The notes beneath the pieces are model-generated. The model saw nothing but the letters and a program-made list of their open reading frames with translations, ran no database searches and was not told the DNA's origin. The position numbers and the translations under genes are program-made. Shown one piece after another: positions 57,907 to 64,000 of a DNA stretch of 64,000 nucleotides (positions are counted from its first letter, which is position 1; the number at the start of each line of letters is the position of its first letter). The DNA is taken from contig JAGMVK010000019.1 in NCBI GenBank assembly GCA_020747065.1, positions 682,001 through 746,000 on the forward strand, given 5' to 3'. This DNA is from Cadophora sp. MPI-SDFR-AT-0126 (Eukaryota; Ascomycota; Leotiomycetes; Helotiales; Ploettnerulaceae).

Positions 57907-60900
57907 GATGGATAGAATGAGATTTCCGTGATAAGGTTTACGATATATTTGTTGATATTTTGTTTGTTGATCTGCTTCGACTCGAGCCAGGGGATTTTGC
58001 AATTGCTCTTACTTTGCTCGATAGGATGGAGTTATATCAAATGGTGCCAGCACAACGCTAGATAATAAAAGTCTGGGGGGATGGGGAAACATGTAGAAAA
58101 TCCGAAAGACTGCAGTTGCCCAGACTGTGAATCATGAAAATAGAGGAGACCGAGTTACACCACATGTAACTTGATACAGGCAGCTGTTGAAAGGAAAGTC
58201 GCTACTTCACACTCACCTCACACGCAGCCAGGATCATCGGGACTTAGATGATGGCGCTCAAAAGTGCCGTGACGATCTCTCCCTATTGAGCTTATCCTGA
58301 CGCGCAAATGGCCGGTGCACTTGCACCAAAATGCTCTTGACTCGAAGTTGTAAGGTGTCTGCTTGAGCAACTGTCTTGGAAATGTACATGGTGGAGCACG
58401 ATCTTGAGAGGACGTTGTAGCCAAGAGGATCGACTGCAGGGCCAAGGTCGCCAAGGGAGGCTGAAGTTCTGTGGCCCGCCGTGTTATCGAGATTGCCCAG
58501 AAAAGGAAAAACAAGGATCTAGTGGAAAGACCATCCTCGGGATGTGGCATTGCTTAAATGTGTCGTAATGGCTGAAATCGGTGGGTAAAATGACGAACGT
58601 CGTGAAGTGTACGGGTGATGTCGAAACAGAGTTGTAAGGTGGTGCTTTGGAGCTATTGGCGGACTGTTTGCGCCCGGTAATACAAGATGCCGCATCGGCA
58701 GTGGCATTAGTACCAATGTACTACCAGAGATAAGAGGAAGTTCACGAGATCCGTGTCATCTGGGTATAATCCGAGCTGCATTTCGCCTGCTCTCATGATG
58801 TCGAGTCCCGCGTCGTAAACATGTGACGGTGTTTCCGAAGTTCCACACTTGGGCACGAAAAAGCAGAATCGTCGAATTGTAGCGTGGCCAGTGCAGCACT
58901 TCTCGAAACTGTACCCGATTCAACATTTTCGTCCAATTTGAGCGTTGCCGAGCTATCATTAGGTGTCCGTGCAAGCTCCATCCTCGGAAGGTTTGTTGTC
59001 GCCAAGCGAGAAGAGACGCCTGGCTAAAGGTTGTTTTTCCATACCCTCCAACCACCGCCAGCTTCCATAATCCCCGTGCCTATCATTACCTGGCTTCGCT
59101 TACAGCTTCCTGCACTCTCGCCGCTGTCGCCTTCATCCCTACCCGTCCAGATATCGTAATACGACAACTGTGACTTGCAATTCAATCACATGTATAAGAC
59201 CTCAAATTTTGAGGAGAGTTCCAAAGTGACGACATGAGGAATGGAGACAGTCCCACTCAGAGATAAGACCCCGCGATTTGTGATCGTTCCGCACTCCAGA
59301 CATGACTCTGGCCTCATCCCTCCGTTTGAGCTAGCCCCCACTGCTATCTGAAGTGCCTTGGCATTGCAGATCGCATCGCTAAGTTCGATAGATAGTTTCG
59401 CCAGCGAAATGAATTTATGGGTACCAAAGTAGCTTCATCAGCTTGCACAGTCTCCAAACACTACCCCCAAATTGGTGACAGTTGAGTCGATGTGAGCAAG
59501 TTTCTGCTTCTGGAAGGTTGCTACTCGATAAGATATGCCCTCGAAACGCCGTAAGCATTCATCCGGCTTTGGTTTCGAGCTCCTGGGCAAGTTTTGACAC
59601 TTGACAGAGCCGCACCGGCAATTGACCATCGAAGCAGACCATTTTGGACCGAGACTTCACCAGTATCGTTTCTGTACTGTTCAGGAATGGCTTCACTCCT
59701 TGAAGGTAGAGTCTTGCACCGGCGTCTGGACCCAATCTCCTCTCCCATGTCCATTGGCAGTGCCCAATTGTTTCTTTTGCTAACAACGATCCCGCCTATG
59801 GAGCCCCGCTGCCTCGTACGCAATGACCCATAAAACTCCCAGGTCTCTCAGACATAAAATCTAGCTCATGCTCTGGGTTGGCGAGACATATGGCGGCTTC
59901 GGTGGCTCGTCGGACAGAAGTCCGCCGCTCAAGACAAATTCCAAAGTGCAGTAGTTAACTTGAGATAGAATGCTACAGGATCAGCTATGTCTTCATTTCA
60001 TCCAGTCGAGACAGTCTGCAACTACTGCAGTCACCAGATTTCATCCTTGGTGGAATAAGAAATGCCGTTTCTTGGACAGCCATGCGCCAACAAGGGAGGA
60101 ACCCTTGAAATAAGAACCTCAAAGACTTCTTTTGGCTGATGATGAACACGGGATAAATTCTAGAAGGAAAACTGGAATGAGCATCAGGTAAATAAACGAT
60201 GACATACTGCATATTCCAATTAAGTCGTAATATGGAATGAGAATAGATGTCTCAGCAGCCAGATCCACTTCTGGCGCAGGGGATCAGATTCCATGATCTC
60301 GAAACCAGGATCGGGAATTTCTGCCCAATCTGGATTCTTGCTGACAGAGAACCCATGATGAGTATGCAAGTGGAGTTGGCTTTATTCAATTGGGACATCT
60401 AGCGATGCCACGCAAACGACGAGGTTCGTAGTACTTTATCCACAACATGAATTGCGCCATCTAAACCACTTCAGCAGTCGAAGCAGAAACGGAGTTTCCG
60501 AACTTTACAATCAATCATAAATTGCCATACCCAGGAATGCAGAACTCATGTTTCTCAGGATGGAACAAAATCAGATAACAATTGGTTAGAAACCTAATGG
60601 ATGAGCCTGCCACTTGAGATTTCCTCAAGCCCGAAAGGAAAAACACAGTAAATGATGCCGAGGAATGCCATGGAAAGTGAGTTCTGGCAATGAATGTGCA
60701 AAGCATTGTTTTCCTTGTGATCTTAGACGGGCCGTTCTGGAGTTGGTAACATGCTCATGGTTTAGACGTTGGGGGCAGTTGATATTGTGCTTGGCACCCA
60801 AGCCGGGCTTGGGCAGGCTTGTGTAATCAACAAGACGGGCTTAGAGGGAAGTAAGCCAGGTGATGATTCTCTAGGTGAGCGTCTGAAGGCTTGAAGAACA

Positions 60901-62785
60901 GCCAAGAGCGTTAGGGAAGATGCTGCAGCAGGGCTGCCGGAAGTGGATTCGGATAAGTTCAGTTTGAAGCCGCCTGCGAATCCAGGATTTGTGTTTGCGT
61001 AATTGTCCTCGATAAAGTAACATCTGGAATGTTTTGCGCATCGAGAATTGATATCGTGTAAATCATGCGGCGTTCCCTAATGACTGCCCAGACAATCGGC
61101 CTTGGCCAATTTTGTATGTGCGGTATGCATACGAAGGGCGAGGTGTAGACGTGTCTTGCACGAGAACAGCCGGGTAAAACCGTAAAGCCAGAGGCTCAGG
61201 TGAGTTGTTCTTGCCAAGGAGGTTGATGGTGCACAAAGCCAAGAAGGTTATGATGAGAGCAGAGAATTGCCGCACAAGAGTTCAGACGGTGAGTCGAGCT
61301 GCGTCGCGTCCACCGCGCCACCCTTTTTGGTGCGCCCGTCACAATTGAACTGCAATCAGGAAGGCAGATTGGTGCCTCTGCACTTCGGTGATAGCAAGAT
61401 CGTCACAGGAGGCTGATAGAAAGTTTGAACAGAGTTCAATCGCGTTGTGATCGTCCATGGCCCACGACATCCAGACCCTCCTATCCACCTTGGCGTCATG
61501 CTTTTTTTCTCGGCTTTCATAGCGAGATTCTCTCCATCATTATCAGTGAGTATCACACTTCACCTGGCTCAGGTGATGGGATAGTTGTGTTGTGTCGCGG
61601 ACCTTGAAGAAGCGGTGTAGAGTTGTGTAAGGATGATGGTGTGAAGTGTGGTGTTGATGGAAGGCTCAATGGTCCCCTCAGAGGTTTCAGGGGCTCGGCG
61701 GAAGAACCTCGGCTCCTTTCTTGGCTGCCCCACTCCTTCCAAATACTGGCAAACTCAAGTCCGAGTGCTTCGATCCCAAGTCAAAACGCGCTTCCCCATT
61801 CCCCCTCCATTTCCCCTCAAAAGTGCAAAGTCATCCCGATGCTTGGGGAATCCTGACTCGTCGGTTGATTCTTGGTGTTTTTTGGGACCAAAACGTTCGT
61901 TACTTCATCCATTTCCGTTTGTTTTGGCTTCGCTAGAAGTCTGTGCCTCTAGCTTGGCGATGTTTGACCAAGACGCTCCCCGACAGATCAGAATATCGTG
62001 ACGGCGGTTCGAAGGGTTGAGAGTTTTACCTTAGATATCTGGGGAAAGCTCGTGCTTTATACTCAGCTTTTTCCCATTGCGGGGTAGATGTATGAGTGTA
62101 GGGCTACAAGCTTCATGAAAGTTGCTTGGCTAGATGCAAGTATCGTACGACGGTAGATCTCTGCCTGTATTCAGCCCTGTGCCTGAGTTATGAGCCAAAC
62201 TTTTTTGATCCTCGTTGTCTTGATCATCTCTGCTCGCCATTTTAACAAAGCGAATACGATCTCAGAGGTATCTAAGTAGGGTATTTTTTGGAACCTCGCT
62301 TACCCTTACGGCGCATCAACATGCCTTGCTTATGGTCAAAAAAAGGTTTGAAGCCAGTTTTAAGACGATCAAACATGGATTTAGCAGTTTCTGTTACTTG
62401 AGACACGATTGATTTCATTGCAACGAGTAACACCCAGTCATGGTCATTCCGATACCCGGGCCCCCGCTGAAGCGGGAGCCAGATCTTCAAACATCGTACA
62501 GGCTAGGAAGACATTAGATGATCCATACAGGCACTGTTTTTCTAGTACATTGATTGCAAGAGAGAAGCAAACATTCCATTTTTAGGGGAAAATTGAGACT
62601 ACGGGTGAGATCTCTGATACTAATGGTCAATTGCAAAGTGGTCTTTTGTGGCTACGGCCTTCCGCCGATTCACCCTCCAGTAATCCCTACCAGTCCTTCC
62701 CAAAAAGTCTCGACTCCCTGTCTAAGAAGAAACCAAGGGGCAATTTCAAAGAAAACAAAAGGAAATGGACACAAACTCCAATTCT
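57907..62785. other. 4.9-kb stretch without recognisable genes
   Basis: The longest empty region of the window. ORFs on both strands are short, many begin with non-ATG codons, and no domain, splice chain or terminal repeat is apparent. Small-scale composition is ordinary (not strongly AT-rich), so there is no clear sign of repeat-induced mutation. It may contain eroded accessory DNA or non-coding transcripts. Confidence 0.45.
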
Positions 62786-64000
62786 TCAAGTGTGCAAGTT
62801 GATCATATCCTGGATCTTGCGACGGCACAGTTCAACACCCTCCTTTGTTCCCTTAATGCCGATCTCCATCGGAAACTCGTCGTTGTCCTTTTGGTGAGGC
62901 AAGATAATCTTGCATCCAGTATTTCGTCGAAGGTCGTTAATGAATGTAGCGTGGTGTACCTTTAGCTCATTGACTTCTGATCCTGATGCAACCAGCGTCA
63001 CGAAGGCTTCACCAGCTTTGTCTCGAGACAAATTAACGAAGTTGAAAGTCGGCTTGTCGTCACCAACCCAAGCGTTTGGACCGAAGAGGGACGGCTGCTC
63101 TTCTTGGATACGTGCGATTTCGTCTTCAAAGTCCTTTCTTAGAGCTGCCTGCTCGTGAGTGATGCCGATGTTGCTGTCAGGGCGGAAGCAGACTGCGGGG
63201 TTGATACGGGAAGGAATCATCCAAAGTGGTCTACTCTCCATTGCGATTAATACTTCTTTCAAGCCCTGGCAATGACAGTAACGCGTGCTATCTGCGCCAA
63301 GAACGTATCCATGAAGACACCTCATTGTTTGAAGAACCCAAGAATCCCCAGCACGGCAGCAACCTGCCAATGGGACGCTGATGTCAATTGCAACTCGCGG
63401 TACATCATATCGAATATATGCGAAAAGCGTCGACAAAGCCTCGGAGCAGTGGCTTCTGCCACTGAAGTATAAGATGTCTGTGCTTGGGTTGTACAAGAAA
63501 GTGCCGAGCCCGTATCTTGTTCTTGCCCGGTAGAGCTTTCTGCACTCGGAATACGATTCTTTATTAACTCTGAGTATTGGAGGAATTGCCGATAAAGCTT
63601 GTAGCCGCAGTATGGAGTGGTGAGGGTCCCCATCTTCATCTACATCAGGATTCTCGACAGTCTCGAACGCAATTATGCGCTCGTGTGTCGCCGCGAGTCT
63701 CCATATCTTGAGTCGGATTTCCGGAGGCAAGCGTTTAAATGGAGCGAACTCAAGGAGATTTCTGCAAATAGATAGCATAGGTACAGCTAAGTGGGCACCG
63801 GAGACTTACTCTGATAGAATCTCAAACATGGGCGCTATGGCAGTAGCAGAGAGGGTGTTGAGGTCCTTGTTTGATCCAGCAGCTCCACACTTCTCCACTA
63901 TGCCGTCTCTGTCACTGACCTCGAAGTTTTCCTCCCCTTCATTGTCTCTAATTTGACCATTGACAGCATCTCCACCCCGTTTGAAGAGAGTGTCTTCACT
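62786..64000 (-). CDS. 2EXR-domain protein with KH-like C-terminus, 5'-truncated by window edge
   Basis: Exon 63810-64000 is open to the window end, so the true start lies outside. A 48-bp intron (63762-63809, GTAAGT ... TTGCAG) joins it in phase to 62786-63761, giving 388 visible residues. Directly after the junction, FAPFKRLPPEIRLKIWRLA is the signature helix of the fungal 2EXR domain. It continues with an AIPPILRVNKESYSECRKLY segment and a YNPSTDILYF strand, as in that family. The last 75 residues (from about VNELKVHHATFINDL) resemble a KH RNA-binding domain: RRNTGCKIILPHQ, a strand, then GTKEGVELCRRKIQDMI. The GxxG loop is missing, so RNA binding would be impaired. The visible N-terminal part is acidic. 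2EXR proteins are abundant in Leotiomycetes and Sordariomycetes and have no known biochemical role. Confidence 0.87.

Noticed and set aside
58940..59060. P-loop-like GGYGKTT in a reverse ORF
   Set aside because: Only this short word resembles an NTPase; neither Walker B nor any flanking NB-ARC or NACHT motif is present.
61063..61275. 70-codon reverse ORF with a hydrophobic start resembling a signal peptide
   Set aside because: Begins with GTG, no ATG upstream in frame, and the rest of the peptide has no cysteine pattern of small secreted proteins.

Overview
The window looks like nuclear DNA of a filamentous ascomycete (Pezizomycotina, probably Leotiomycetes-like; the class is a guess). The evidence is short introns of about 45-250 bp with GT(A/G) donors, CTAAC/CTGAC-type branch points and (C/A)AG acceptors, genes on both strands without operons, and fungus-typical families: HET-domain proteins, a NACHT/ankyrin NLR, a secreted tyrosinase, a 2EXR-domain protein and a Reb1-type Myb factor. 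I saw no convincing tRNA, rRNA, CRISPR array or intact transposon.

Left third (1-28.9 kb), rich in accessory genes. A long ankyrin-repeat gene, cut by the left edge, carries two frameshifts and two in-frame stops (1-3685). After a gene-poor stretch come a secreted tyrosinase (7644-8809, +), an HpcH/HpaI-type aldolase (10323-11392, -), an AT-hook nuclear protein (14470-16197, -), a small probable mitochondrial protein (16684-17211, -), a decayed HET-domain gene with a stop in its SHCWG signature (17372-18640), and a small basic-region protein (19161-19950, +). Next are an intact-looking 1131-aa HET-NACHT-ankyrin NLR (21305-24700, -), whose terminal repeat array has an exact 102-bp period broken by a 5-bp deletion in the last unit, a flavin-containing monooxygenase in seven exons (25721-27627, -), and an F-box-like protein (27957-28925, +).

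Middle (29-47.6 kb), more conserved. A membrane-anchored AAA-type ATPase (31377-33123, -) is followed by a 1227-aa protein with about eight copies of a K/R-K-x-S-S-F motif and a disturbed 5' end (35961-39760, +), a weakly supported secreted-protein relic (41.9-42.7 kb), and a 1264-aa Reb1/TTF1-like Myb factor (43550-47599, +).

Right part (47.6-64 kb), sparse. It holds an acidic unknown protein (50261-51068, -), a conserved-looking protein interrupted at a G9 homopolymer (53110-54535, -), a three-exon conserved protein (55261-56266, +), a four-helix membrane protein (56736-57906, -), almost 5 kb without recognisable genes, and a 2EXR-domain protein with a degenerate KH-like tail that runs off the right edge (62786-64000, -).

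No shared pathway links the genes. The theme of the left third is non-self recognition or heterokaryon-incompatibility-type genes: one apparently functional NLR beside two wrecks. Exon boundaries were worked out by hand from splice motifs and reading-frame continuity. Statements about homologous families rest on memory, not on searches.
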